DNA of 64,000 nt from G963668605 sp963668605 (GTDB lineage: Bacteria; Acidobacteriota; Terriglobia; Bryobacterales; Bryobacteraceae): the NCBI GenBank assembly GCA_963668605.1, contig OY764903.1, positions 6,944,001-7,008,000 of the forward strand, read 5' to 3'. The notes below the pieces were generated by a model that was not told where the DNA came from, did no database searches, and saw only the letters and a list, made by a program, of their open reading frames with translations. The translations under genes and the position numbers were made by a program. Shown here piece after piece: positions 36,918-45,170 of the stretch (the stretch's first letter is position 1; each line of letters starts with the position of its first letter).

Positions 36918-37528
36918 GCTGCGTTTTTATCATTTCCGCTCCCTCTGGATCTGGGAAATCTACAATTGTAAATAGAGTTCTCTCTGGAGATTCAAATCTA
37001 TTATTTTCAATCTCTTACACGACAAGGAAGGCGCGTGGACAGGAGAAACCGGGCGAGAGCTATGTCTACATTAGTAGAGACGAGTTCGAGGAGCGCATCC
37101 GCAACAACGAATTCCTGGAATACGCCGAGGTCTTCGGCAACTACTATGGCACGCATTGCAGCACTCTCGATCGGGCGCGGGCGGCCGGCAAGGATCTGGT
37201 ACTCGACATTGATGTCCAGGGTGCGCGACAATTGATGGAGAAGATCAAAGACGCAGTGAGCGTCTTCATCCTGGCGCCTTCTCGTGACGAATTAGAAAAC
37301 AGGCTTAGATCGCGTTCCGAGGATCCCGACGAAGTGATTCGCCGGAGGTTGAAGGAAGCGGCCCGGGAGATCGGGAATTACCGCAAGTACGATTACATAC
37401 TGGTCAATCGCGAAGTGGACGCCTCGGTGGCGCAGTTGAACGCGATTATCCAGGCGGAACGAGTCAGGATGGAACGGATGGAGACTGAAGTCCAGCCCAT
37501 TCTGGCCACGTTTGAGAGTCAGAGTTAG
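36914..37528 (+). CDS. gmk: Guanylate kinase
   Basis: A 204-aa kinase converting GMP to GDP. P-loop SAPSGSGKST at residues 9-18, then the GMP-binding SISYTTRKARGQEKPGESY and FGNYYGTHCS blocks, and the DIDVQGARQL segment; length is normal. Odd feature: bases 36920-37024 are about 36% G+C by hand count (38 of 105) and use AGA, CTA, TTA, TCA and AAT codons, while the rest of gene and neighbours are clearly GC rich. The protein sequence in that part is normal. Confidence 0.97.
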   Translation: MSCVFIISAPSGSGKSTIVNRVLSGDSNLLFSISYTTRKARGQEKPGESYVYISRDEFEERIRNNEFLEYAEVFGNYYGTHCSTLDRARAAGKDLVLDIDVQGARQLMEKIKDAVSVFILAPSRDELENRLRSRSEDPDEVIRRRLKEAAREIGNYRKYDYILVNREVDASVAQLNAIIQAERVRMERMETEVQPILATFESQS

Positions 37529-37543
37529 AAAAGGTTGCAGACC

Positions 37544-37789
37544 ATGTCGGAAATCGTGACCAGAAGTAACGCCCAGTTCTCGCTGCCGGACGACCCCGAG
37601 CGCAGCACGTATCGTTTCATTATTGTTGCGGCAAAGCGCGCCCGCCAGTTGCAGAACGGCGCCCGCTCGCTTCTGCCCACGACGTTGCGTAAGCCCACGG
37701 TGACCTCGATGGAAGAGGTGCGTCGCGGTCTCGTGAAATACACCGACACGATTCGTGACGGCGAACCCGTGGATATCGCCGGAGAGTAG
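37544..37789 (+). CDS. rpoZ: RNA polymerase omega subunit
   Basis: An 81-aa protein. The omega motif is in YRFIIVAAKRARQLQNGARSL, followed by KPTVTSMEEVRRGLVKY. Omega promotes assembly of RNA polymerase around beta-prime. ATG 37544 is preferred (AAAAGG upstream); a TTG at 37535 is three codons longer. Neighbourhood gmk-rpoZ-coaBC supports it. Confidence 0.95.
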   Translation: MSEIVTRSNAQFSLPDDPERSTYRFIIVAAKRARQLQNGARSLLPTTLRKPTVTSMEEVRRGLVKYTDTIRDGEPVDIAGE

Positions 37790-37798
37790 GCCGCTTCG

Positions 37799-39013
37799 AT
37801 GAACATCCTGCTCGGCATCGGTGGCGGGATCGCGGCGTATAAGGCTGCTGAGTTGGCCCGCGCCCTGATGGAGCGCGGGCACACGGTGCAGGTGGTTATG
37901 ACGGCCGCCGCGCAGGAGTTCATCCGTCCGCTCACGTTTGCCGCGCTCACCGGCAAGAAGGTGATCACGGACATGTTCGGCTCGCACGGCTCCGATGAGG
38001 TGTTGTCGAGTTCCGTCGAACACATCCGCGTTGCGCAAGAGAACGATCTGCTCCTGGTTGCGCCCGCCACGGCGGATCTGCTTGCGAAGTTTGCCAACGG
38101 CCTCGCTGGCGACTTTCTTTCCACAGCCTATCTTGCTTTCACCGGTCCCGTCGTGCTCGCCCCCGCGATGAACAACAACATGTGGAGCCATCCAGCCACA
38201 CGGCGAAACCTCGAAGTGCTGCGTGCCCGTGGCCACCACATTGTCGAACCGGAAGAAGGACCGTTGGCCTGCGGCACAATAGGTCCGGGACGGCTCGCCG
38301 ATCCAGAGACGATTGCGAATGCGGTTTGCACGCTTCTTGCCGCTCCGCTGCGCGACCTGGAAGGCGAAGTGATCCTGATCACTGCGGGCCCGACGCAGGA
38401 ACTGCTCGACCCGGTGCGCTTCATCTCGAACCGTTCCAGCGGGAAGATGGGCTACGCTCTGGCGGAGGCCGCCGTCGCGCGTGGAGCCAAAGTGATTCTG
38501 GTTTCCGGCCCCGTTCATCTCCCGGAGCCGCGCGGCGTCACCATTGTCCGCGTCCATACCGCGCTCGAGATGCGCCAAGCGGTGTTGGACAATCTCGAGA
38601 CTGCGAGCATCATCCTGAAGTCTGCCGCGGTGGCGGACTATTACGTTGCGAACGCCCCGCAACAGAAAGTCAAGAAGACCGCGATGCGCATGTCCATCGC
38701 ACTCGACCCGACGCCGGATATTCTTGCTGAAGTCGGCCAGAAGAAGGGCGACCGGCTTCTGATCGGATTCGCCGCGGAGACCGAAAACCTGGTCGAGGAA
38801 GCGCGCCGGAAGCTGCGCTCGAAGCATTGCGACATGATCGTCGCGAACCTGGTCGGCGAGAATCTGGGCTTTGAGGCCGATGTGAACGAGGTTGTACTCC
38901 TCCTGCGGACGGGTGAAACCGTCAAGCTGCCGCGCGCCTCGAAGCGCGAGATCGCGGAACGCATTTTCGATCAGGCCCTGATGCTGAGGCTGGCCCTCCA
39001 CTCTGCGCAATGA
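37799..39013 (+). CDS. coaBC: Bifunctional phosphopantothenoylcysteine decarboxylase/synthetase
   Basis: A 404-aa fusion. The CoaC flavoprotein half has GIGGGIAAYKAAEL, the catalytic His in SVEHIRVAQENDLLLVAPATA and PAMNNNMWSHPA. The CoaB half has TAGPTQELLDPVRFISNRSSGKMGYALAE and later VGENLGFEADVNEV. It makes 4'-phosphopantetheine for CoA. The stop overlaps the next start (ATGA). Confidence 0.97.
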   Translation: MNILLGIGGGIAAYKAAELARALMERGHTVQVVMTAAAQEFIRPLTFAALTGKKVITDMFGSHGSDEVLSSSVEHIRVAQENDLLLVAPATADLLAKFANGLAGDFLSTAYLAFTGPVVLAPAMNNNMWSHPATRRNLEVLRARGHHIVEPEEGPLACGTIGPGRLADPETIANAVCTLLAAPLRDLEGEVILITAGPTQELLDPVRFISNRSSGKMGYALAEAAVARGAKVILVSGPVHLPEPRGVTIVRVHTALEMRQAVLDNLETASIILKSAAVADYYVANAPQQKVKKTAMRMSIALDPTPDILAEVGQKKGDRLLIGFAAETENLVEEARRKLRSKHCDMIVANLVGENLGFEADVNEVVLLLRTGETVKLPRASKREIAERIFDQALMLRLALHSAQ

Positions 39014-39780
39014 ACGGCGACCTGCTCCGGGACTATCTGACTTTCTATCGCGACCTCGGCATCAAAGATCTGTATCTACAACCGGTGGCACACATCGAAG
39101 CGCCTCCAGCCGCGGAATCCGCCGCCGCACCCGAGCCGGTTTTGACCCCCGTTTTAACCTCCGTTACGAGTCCCGTTATGGCCAATGTTCCCAGCCTCTC
39201 GCCTGAGTCCGATACCCTCGAAAAGATCAGCGCGGAGATCGGCGATTGCCGCCGCTGCCGTCTCTGCTCGGGCCGCAACAAGATCGTCTTCGGAGTTGGG
39301 GATCCGCAAGCGAAAATCGTCTTCGTCGGCGAAGGGCCGGGCGCGGATGAAGATGCACAAGGCATCCCGTTTGTGGGACGCGCCGGGCAGTTGCTCACCG
39401 CGATGGTGGAGAACACTGCGGCGAAGGAGGGCATCCCGATCAAACGCGGTGACGTTTATATCTGCAATGTGGTCAAGTGCCGCCCTCCAGATAATCGCAC
39501 GCCCGAACCCGACGAGATGGAAATCTGCGGCCAGTTTCTGTTTCGGCAGCTTGCCGTGATCCGCCCGAAGGCGATCTGCATACTCGGCGGTACGGCGGCA
39601 CGCGCGCTGCTGGGTACGACGCTCGGTGTTACCAAGTTGCGCGGAAGCTGGCAGAAATGGCGCGACATTCCGGCCATGGTCACCTTCCATCCGTCGTATC
39701 TGCTGCGCGCCTACAACCAGAATGCCAAGCGCGAAGCATGGGAAGATCTTAAGAAACTCTTTCACTATGTCTACGATTAG
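39010..39780 (+). CDS. udg: Family 4 uracil-DNA glycosylase (Fe-S)
   Basis: A 256-aa protein. Catalytic domain from about residue 65: CRRCRLC and later CNVVKCRPP supply cluster cysteines, GEGPGADEDAQGIPFVGRAGQLL is the active-site block and TFHPSYLLR the C-terminal motif. It removes uracil from DNA. About 60 N-terminal residues are a Pro/Ala/Val-rich linker (TPVLTSVTSPVMANVP), perhaps for a partner, as in UDGs with polymerase-interacting tails. Confidence 0.94.
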   Translation: MNGDLLRDYLTFYRDLGIKDLYLQPVAHIEAPPAAESAAAPEPVLTPVLTSVTSPVMANVPSLSPESDTLEKISAEIGDCRRCRLCSGRNKIVFGVGDPQAKIVFVGEGPGADEDAQGIPFVGRAGQLLTAMVENTAAKEGIPIKRGDVYICNVVKCRPPDNRTPEPDEMEICGQFLFRQLAVIRPKAICILGGTAARALLGTTLGVTKLRGSWQKWRDIPAMVTFHPSYLLRAYNQNAKREAWEDLKKLFHYVYD

Positions 39781-40420
39781 AGCGGCCGACGGCCTGTTTC
39801 TCACGTTTGAAGGTACAGACGGCAGCGGAAAAAGCACACAGATGCACATGCTCGCGGCGAAGCTGCGCGGACTGGGTTACGATGTGGCCGAGACCGTCGA
39901 GCCCGGCGGCACGCGCATCGGCAAACAGATTCGCGGCATCCTGCTCGACCCGGCGCACCAGGAAATGTCGCCCGCTGCTGAACTGCTGCTCTATTTTGCG
40001 GCCCGCGCACAGAATGTCGAGGAGTTTATCCGTCCGGCGCTCGCTGCTGGCAAGATCGTGCTTTCGGATCGTTACACCGATTCCACGCTCGCCTATCAGG
40101 GCGTAGCGCGCGGCCTCGGCGCGGGCGTCGTGATGCAGCTTCATCATCTCGCCTGCCGCGACCTGCAGCCGCGCCTGACGCTCTGCTACGACGTCGATGT
40201 GGAAACCGGGCTGGAGCGAATCCGCTCGCGCGCGGTCGACCGTATGGATGCGCAGGCCATCGAGTTTCACCGCAAAGTGCGCTCGGCGTACATGGACCTT
40301 GCCGCTCGGGAGCCCCGAGTGCGGCTGATCGACGGATCCCGTGAACCGGACGCCGTTTTTGAATCCACATGGAACGCCGTTGCAGCGTTGCTCCCCGCCA
40401 GTGAGCTTTCCGATGTTTGA
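39767..40420 (+). CDS. tmk: Thymidylate kinase
   Basis: A 217-aa kinase making dTDP. P-loop FEGTDGSGKSTQ near residue 13, VEPGGTRIGKQIR, and the DRYTDSTLAYQG block. ATG 39767 overlaps the end of udg by 14 bases and gives the family-length protein; the longer upstream frame is inside udg. Next to holB, a common pairing. Confidence 0.96.
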   Translation: MSTIRAADGLFLTFEGTDGSGKSTQMHMLAAKLRGLGYDVAETVEPGGTRIGKQIRGILLDPAHQEMSPAAELLLYFAARAQNVEEFIRPALAAGKIVLSDRYTDSTLAYQGVARGLGAGVVMQLHHLACRDLQPRLTLCYDVDVETGLERIRSRAVDRMDAQAIEFHRKVRSAYMDLAAREPRVRLIDGSREPDAVFESTWNAVAALLPASELSDV

Positions 40421-41447
40421 GAATTTTTACGGGAACGTGGCTGCGACCAGCGCGCTGGCGCAGATGATCCGGCAAGAGCGCGTCCACCAGACCGTCCTGC
40501 TCGCCGGACCCGAGGGCGTCGGAAAAGCAACGCTCGCGCGCCGTTTCGCAGCCGAACTCCTAGGTGGGGCCGGCCGGATTGAACACGACGACCTGAGTCT
40601 GCCGCACAACACGGCCACCATCGCTGAGCGTGAAAAATGGGCGGCCGATAAGCGTGCGCAGGAACCGCTGTTGTTCGCCAGCCATCCCGACTTTCTCACG
40701 TTCCCGCCCGACGGTCCGCTCAGTCAGATCTCGATTCAACAGATGCGACTTTTGAAGGAGCGCGCCCAGTTCAGCCCGTCGCACGGCAAGCACCGCGTCT
40801 TTCTGATCGACCACATCGACAGAGCTAACGAGCAGGCGGCCAATTCGCTGCTAAAGACGCTCGAAGAGCCGCCTCCCTATCTCATCCTGGTGATGGCCGC
40901 GGAAAACGCCTACGATCTGCTGCCCACAATCCGTTCGCGCTCGCTGATGCTGCATCTCTCGCCGCTCTCACCCGAAGAGATGGCGCGCTTCGTCGAGCAG
41001 CGCGGACTCGCAGACCCGGAGCGCCGGACCGCACTGGCCAACGGCAGTCCGGGCATCGCCGTGTCACTCGATCTCGAAGCATGGGACCGCCGCCGGACTG
41101 CGATGTTGGCGTTGCTCAAAGTAGCGGCCGGCTGCGCGCCATTCTCTTCCTGGGCGCCCTATTCGGAGAAGATCGGTGCGAGCAAGTCTGAGAAGTTGGA
41201 CGCCTATCTCAAAGTCCTGTACTCGCTGCTCGAGGATCTTGTGATCGTGCTCGCAGCGGGCGGCGCTTCGACCCAGCCCTCGATCCGAAATATCGACCTG
41301 CGCCGGGAGTACGAGGCGCTTGCGGTGCGAACGACTTTTGAGTGGATCGCCCGTGCTGTAGAGCAAGCGGACGAGATTGCCGCTTTGCTGCGGCGCAACA
41401 TCCAGAAAAGCATTGCGCTCGACGCCTTCGCCGTCGCCTTGCGTTAA
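40413..41447 (+). CDS. holB: DNA polymerase III delta-prime subunit (HolB-like)
   Basis: A 344-aa AAA+ clamp-loader protein. Walker A-like GPEGVGKATLARR, HRVFLIDHIDRANEQAANSLLKTLEEPPPYLILVM and SRSLMLHLSPLSPEEM are delta-prime features. The Walker A Ser/Thr is replaced by Ala (GKAT) and I see no zinc-binding Cys cluster. Delta-prime is usually ATPase-inactive. ATG 40413 overlaps tmk by 8 bases. Confidence 0.88.
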   Translation: MFENFYGNVAATSALAQMIRQERVHQTVLLAGPEGVGKATLARRFAAELLGGAGRIEHDDLSLPHNTATIAEREKWAADKRAQEPLLFASHPDFLTFPPDGPLSQISIQQMRLLKERAQFSPSHGKHRVFLIDHIDRANEQAANSLLKTLEEPPPYLILVMAAENAYDLLPTIRSRSLMLHLSPLSPEEMARFVEQRGLADPERRTALANGSPGIAVSLDLEAWDRRRTAMLALLKVAAGCAPFSSWAPYSEKIGASKSEKLDAYLKVLYSLLEDLVIVLAAGGASTQPSIRNIDLRREYEALAVRTTFEWIARAVEQADEIAALLRRNIQKSIALDAFAVALR

Positions 41448-41478
41448 CTGTCCGGATTCCACATGAGCGCATTTTTGT

Positions 41479-41487
41479 TGTTATACT
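41479..41487 (+). promoter_or_regulatory. Extended -10 promoter element for the zinc-ribbon gene
   Basis: TGTTATACT matches the extended -10 consensus with hexamer TATACT. It sits 31 bases before ATG 41519, which has a good GGGAGG ribosome site, implying a leader of about 25 bases. No clear -35. Confidence 0.5.
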
Positions 41488-41518
41488 TTCGGCAACCGCT
41501 CACAGCGGGAGGATGGTA

Positions 41519-41809
41519 ATGGCTGAGTTCCGATTGGGTGACATCATTGACGACTATTGCTTGAAGTGCCGCCGCCTGACAAATCATGCGATTGTCTCCC
41601 TTTTGAACCGGGAGCCCGCCAAGGTGCGCTGCCGCGCGTGTTACTCCGATCACGACTACCGCCGCGAAGAGGTCCCGCCGTCTAAGAAGGATCTGAAAAA
41701 GATGGCGCTTTTCAAGGAAGTGCTCGCCACGGTGGACCCTGCAGCCACTTCGAATGAGGCCGCCGACGCGCCAAAACCCACACGCAAAGCAAAAAAGCCC
41801 GCGCAGTGA
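41519..41809 (+). CDS. Small zinc-ribbon protein of unknown function
   Basis: A 96-aa protein not recognised as a named family. Two CxxC pairs (Cys14/17 in YCLKCRR and Cys38/41 in RCRAC), 20 residues apart, form a likely zinc ribbon. A charged middle (RREEVPPSKKDLKKMALFKEV) and a Lys/Pro/Ala-rich tail (KPTRKAKKPAQ) look disordered and suited to nucleic-acid contact. ATG 41519 is chosen over an in-frame ATG two codons earlier because the GGGAGG site is correctly spaced. It has its own promoter-like element. Confidence 0.82.
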   Translation: MAEFRLGDIIDDYCLKCRRLTNHAIVSLLNREPAKVRCRACYSDHDYRREEVPPSKKDLKKMALFKEVLATVDPAATSNEAADAPKPTRKAKKPAQ

Positions 41810-41849
41810 ATCGTGCGGAGCAGCTCCGCGAATTCTACAATCCGATTGA

Positions 41850-43193
41850 ATGGGCAACTCTTCCAACGCGTCGGCGGGACTTGCCGCCAGAATCCATCGC
41901 GCGCTGCGGGACGCCGGTTTCGCAGCGTATCTGGTGGGCGGTTGCGTGCGCGATCGCCTGCTCGGACTTGAGCCAAAAGATTTCGATGTGGCCACCAGCG
42001 CAACCCCGGACGAAGTTGCACGCCTGTTTCCTGGATCGCATCTGGTGGGTGCGCATTTCGGCGTCGTGATGGTGCGCGACGGCGACGCGGAGGTCGAGGT
42101 TGCGACGTTCCGCAGCGATTGCGCCTATCGCGATGGACGGCGTCCCGAGCGCGTGGAATTTGAAAACGATCCACGCCAGGACGTGCTGCGCCGTGACTTC
42201 ACTGTGAATGCCCTTATGCTCGATCCATCCTCGGGCGAGGTTCTCGATTTCGTGGGCGGACGCGCGGACCTCGCGGCCGGCCTGATCCGCGCCGTGGGCG
42301 TGGCGGAACTTCGCTTCGAGGAAGATCACCTGCGTATGTTGCGCGGTGTGCGCCTGGCAGCGAGCCTGGGCTTTTCCGTCGAGGCGCGCACGCTTGAGGC
42401 CATGCGTCGCAAGAGTGGCAGTGTGAGCTTGGTCGCGGCCGAACGTGTGCGCGATGAGTTGACTCGGATCCTCACCGAGGGCGGCGCGCGGCGAGGTTTC
42501 GAACTGCTCGACGAGACGGAACTGCTCAACGCCGTGCTGCCGGAAGTGGCGGCGCTGAAGGGAGTCGCGCAGCCAGCCGAGTTTCATCCCGAAGGCGATG
42601 TCTGGACCCACACTCTACTGATGCTTGAGGCGCTGAAGACGCCGTCTGTGGAACTGGCTTGGGGCGTGTTGCTGCACGACGTCGGCAAACCCCCGACGTT
42701 CCGCGTCGCGGAGCGCATCCGTTTCGACGGCCACGTGGAGGTGGGCGTGGAGATTGCCGGCCGGATTCTGCATAGGTTGCGTTTTCCGAATGCGGTGCGC
42801 GAGCAGGTACTCGCGCTGGTCGCCAACCACCTGCGCTTCAAGGACGTCCCGCATATGAAGCAGAGCACGCTGCTGCGTTTTCTGCGGACCGATCGATTTG
42901 CCGAACACCTGGAGCTGCACCGGCTCGACTGCTTGTCGAGCAATCGCCGGCTCGGCGGTTACGAGAACCTCAAACGCATGTTCGACGAATTGCCGCGGGA
43001 GATCCTGAAGCCGCCGCGACTCTTGAACGGAGACGATCTGATCCGCGCCGGCTATGCGCCCGGTAAGCGTTTTTCGGCAATACTCGAGGTCGTGGAAGAT
43101 GCACAACTTGAGCGCCGCGTCGAGACAAAGGAAGACGCACTCGGACTGGTGTGCGCGTTATTCGGCGCGCCGGACGCTCACACCGGCTTGTAG
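41850..43193 (+). CDS. cca: CCA tRNA nucleotidyltransferase / poly(A) polymerase family, with HD domain
   Basis: A 447-aa class II nucleotidyltransferase. LVGGCVRDRLLG and KDFDVATSATP (catalytic DxD) near residue 30-50, DPRQDVLRRDFTVNALM, and RFEEDHLRMLRGVRLAASLGF are the CCA/PAP core. An HD domain follows (WTHTLLMLEAL, LLHDVGKPPTF). Members either add CCA to tRNA or poly(A); sequence alone does not decide. No ribosome site precedes the ATG, but TACAAT ends 8 bases upstream. The tail overlaps the convergent 45-aa gene by 16 bases. Confidence 0.92.
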   Translation: MGNSSNASAGLAARIHRALRDAGFAAYLVGGCVRDRLLGLEPKDFDVATSATPDEVARLFPGSHLVGAHFGVVMVRDGDAEVEVATFRSDCAYRDGRRPERVEFENDPRQDVLRRDFTVNALMLDPSSGEVLDFVGGRADLAAGLIRAVGVAELRFEEDHLRMLRGVRLAASLGFSVEARTLEAMRRKSGSVSLVAAERVRDELTRILTEGGARRGFELLDETELLNAVLPEVAALKGVAQPAEFHPEGDVWTHTLLMLEALKTPSVELAWGVLLHDVGKPPTFRVAERIRFDGHVEVGVEIAGRILHRLRFPNAVREQVLALVANHLRFKDVPHMKQSTLLRFLRTDRFAEHLELHRLDCLSSNRRLGGYENLKRMFDELPREILKPPRLLNGDDLIRAGYAPGKRFSAILEVVEDAQLERRVETKEDALGLVCALFGAPDAHTGL

Positions 43194-43315
43194 GTGAACA
43201 CCATGTACAACACCAGCGCGACGATGAACAGGATCGAGGAGGCAGCGACGAATTCGAGGTAAATCACTTTGCGATCGTCGCCCTCGTCGTGGTGCCGTCC
43301 GCTTCCACGCAGCAT
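43178..43315 (-). CDS. 45-residue single-span membrane protein
   Basis: A small gene. The N-terminal 18 residues are charged and polar (MLRGSGRHHDEGDDRKV), followed by one hydrophobic helix at about 19-40 (FVAASSILFIVALVLYMVF) and a short TYKPV tail. Support: a strong AGGAGGTGG ribosome site 5-6 bases before the ATG and a near-consensus promoter (43349-43377). I do not recognise the family; small subunits of membrane complexes and small regulators look alike. It overlaps the end of cca by 16 bases. Confidence 0.75.
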   Translation of the reverse strand: MLRGSGRHHDEGDDRKVIYLEFVAASSILFIVALVLYMVFTYKPV

Positions 43316-43348
43316 GCGCTCCACCTCCTGTTTCTATGGCTTGCCTAG

Positions 43349-43377
43349 ATTGTGCTCCGGCTCTCGCCGGGTGTCAA
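43349..43377 (-). promoter_or_regulatory. Sigma-70-type promoter for the 45-aa membrane protein
   Basis: On the minus strand: TTGACA (43377-43372), exactly 17 bases, CACAAT (43354-43349), 4 of 6. The spacer contains a perfect short inverted repeat CCGGC-GAGA-GCCGG, which could be an operator. The predicted start is about 28 bases before the ATG. Confidence 0.65.
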
Positions 43378-43390
43378 GGGCCGCTGAAGG

Positions 43391-43876
43391 TCAAGCATCG
43401 GCCAGTTTTGCGGTCAACAGCCAGCGCAGCACACCACGCGGATGGGGTCCGAAGGTGTCGACATCGATGCGGATCAGGGAACCCTTCTTCACGTCGATCA
43501 TCGAAGTTGGTCCGCCGATCAGCCAGGCGGCCAGTTCGCCGAGCAGCGGCTGATGTGAGGCCAGCAGGATTTGGCCCGCGTCACGATGTGCGCGGATCTC
43601 GCTCCAGACCGCCGCAGGATCGCCGTCCGGAGTGAGTTCGGCGGCGAGCACCGGATCGCCGCCGCAGCCCAGGATCTCCTGGGCTATGCGTGCCGTCTGG
43701 ACGGCGCGCGCGTAAGGGCTGGTCAGAATCAGCGCCGGCGCGACTCCGGCCTTGGCGGCCGTTTGCAGCACGCCGCGCAGTTTCGCACGGCCTTCCTTGG
43801 TTAAGGCGCGATCTGCGTCGCGAGCGCCTGGCGCACAGTCCTCCGCAATTCCGTGACGCAGTAAATAGATTTCCAT
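43391..43876 (-). CDS. sixA: Phosphohistidine phosphatase SixA-like
   Basis: A 161-aa histidine-phosphatase protein. YLLRHGIAED at the N-terminus carries the phospho-accepting His, with ALTKEGRAKLRG, LTSPYARAVQTA and LASHQPLLGEL as further active-site blocks. SixA removes phosphate from phosphohistidine domains. ATG 43876 matches the family start; an ATG at 43909 would add 11 residues. Divergent from the ligase-like gene. Confidence 0.88.
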   Translation of the reverse strand: MEIYLLRHGIAEDCAPGARDADRALTKEGRAKLRGVLQTAAKAGVAPALILTSPYARAVQTARIAQEILGCGGDPVLAAELTPDGDPAAVWSEIRAHRDAGQILLASHQPLLGELAAWLIGGPTSMIDVKKGSLIRIDVDTFGPHPRGVLRWLLTAKLADA

Positions 43877-43931
43877 CTCCGCCGTCCAATGCCTTCCCCA
43901 TTCTGGCATACTGAGTTTTCAGCGGCTTCCC

Positions 43932-45170
43932 ATGCAGATCCCACCCACGCAGCATTCAAGAGACAAATTGCAGCGCGCGGCGTTTCTGCTGACTTGCGCC
44001 TGCGCAGTCGCGCCGCTCGTCTCGATCGCCGCCAGCCACATCCTGCTCGGCGCGGCGATTGCGGCAATCCTTCTCGCCCGCGAACCGCTGAGGCTGCCGC
44101 CCATCGGGTTGCCACTATTTTTGTTCGTGGCCGGGACGTGCATTTCGCTCGCCCTCAGCCCGGATCCTTGGGGCGGACGTGCGCAGATTCGCAAGTTCTT
44201 CGTCTTTCTGATTCTTATGTGCGTCGCCACGATGATCCGGCGCGTGGAGCACGTGCGCGTACTCGCGCTGTGCTGGGCGGCCGTCGCGACGGCCTCAGCG
44301 CTGTGGGGTTTCGTGCAACTCTACCGGCGCTACGACGAAGCGGCCCGGCACGGCTTTGAATTCTACCGCTTTTACATCGCTCAGCGCATGACCGGCTTTA
44401 TGAGCCACTGGATGACCTTTGGCGGTCAACTCATGATGGTGTTGCTGCTGCTCACGGCGTACCTGCTCTTCTCGCCAAAGGCGCGGCATAAGGGTTGGTG
44501 GCTTGCGTGCGCGGCGCTGATCGCCACTGCGCTCGTGCTGGGACTGACGCGCGGTGCGTGGCTGGGCGCCGCGACGGGTGCGAGCTATCTGCTCTGGTGC
44601 TGGCGAAAGAAATGGCTCCTGGCCTTGCCGCTGCTGGCCGTGCTCGGATTCTTCGCCGCTCCTCAATCCGTCCGTGAGCGTGTCATGTCCTCGGTGCGGC
44701 CGCATGGCGAAGTGGATTCCAACCAGCATCGCATCGTGACGTGGCGCACCGGCTGGGAGATGGTGAAAGCGCATCCCTGGTTCGGGCTCGGCCCAGAACA
44801 GGTGGGGCGGCAGTTCCAAAGCTACATCCCGGCGGACGTTCCGCGCCCTTTGCCGGAGGGCTGGTACGGGCACCTGCACAACATCTATCTGCAATATGCC
44901 GCCGAGCGCGGCATTCCGACGCTGTTGATGTTGTTGTGGCTGATTGCGAAAACGCTGAACGATTTCCGGCGGGCCGCGGCGCGCGCTCCAGCGGGCTTGA
45001 GCGACGCGCGCTTCATTCTGCACGGATCGGCCGCGGCGATCATAGCGATGCTGGTAATGGGCTTTTTCGAACACAACCTCGGCGACAGCGAGGTGTTGCA
45101 GATGTTTTTGACGACGATCGCGTTTGGATACGTGGCGGTGGAAAATGTTTCAACCCTTGACCGGGCGTGA
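43932..45170 (+). CDS. O-antigen ligase / Wzy-type membrane protein
   Basis: A 412-aa polytopic protein with about 10-12 hydrophobic segments. The large periplasmic loop after the middle carries RIVTWRTGWEMVKAHPWFGLGP and GHLHNIYLQYAAERGIPT, including the conserved His and Arg of the O-antigen ligase domain. It may ligate or polymerise surface glycan on lipid carriers. The family covers WaaL, Wzy and protein O-glycosylases; sequence alone does not separate them. Its end overlaps the next start. Confidence 0.85.
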   Translation: MQIPPTQHSRDKLQRAAFLLTCACAVAPLVSIAASHILLGAAIAAILLAREPLRLPPIGLPLFLFVAGTCISLALSPDPWGGRAQIRKFFVFLILMCVATMIRRVEHVRVLALCWAAVATASALWGFVQLYRRYDEAARHGFEFYRFYIAQRMTGFMSHWMTFGGQLMMVLLLLTAYLLFSPKARHKGWWLACAALIATALVLGLTRGAWLGAATGASYLLWCWRKKWLLALPLLAVLGFFAAPQSVRERVMSSVRPHGEVDSNQHRIVTWRTGWEMVKAHPWFGLGPEQVGRQFQSYIPADVPRPLPEGWYGHLHNIYLQYAAERGIPTLLMLLWLIAKTLNDFRRAAARAPAGLSDARFILHGSAAAIIAMLVMGFFEHNLGDSEVLQMFLTTIAFGYVAVENVSTLDRA

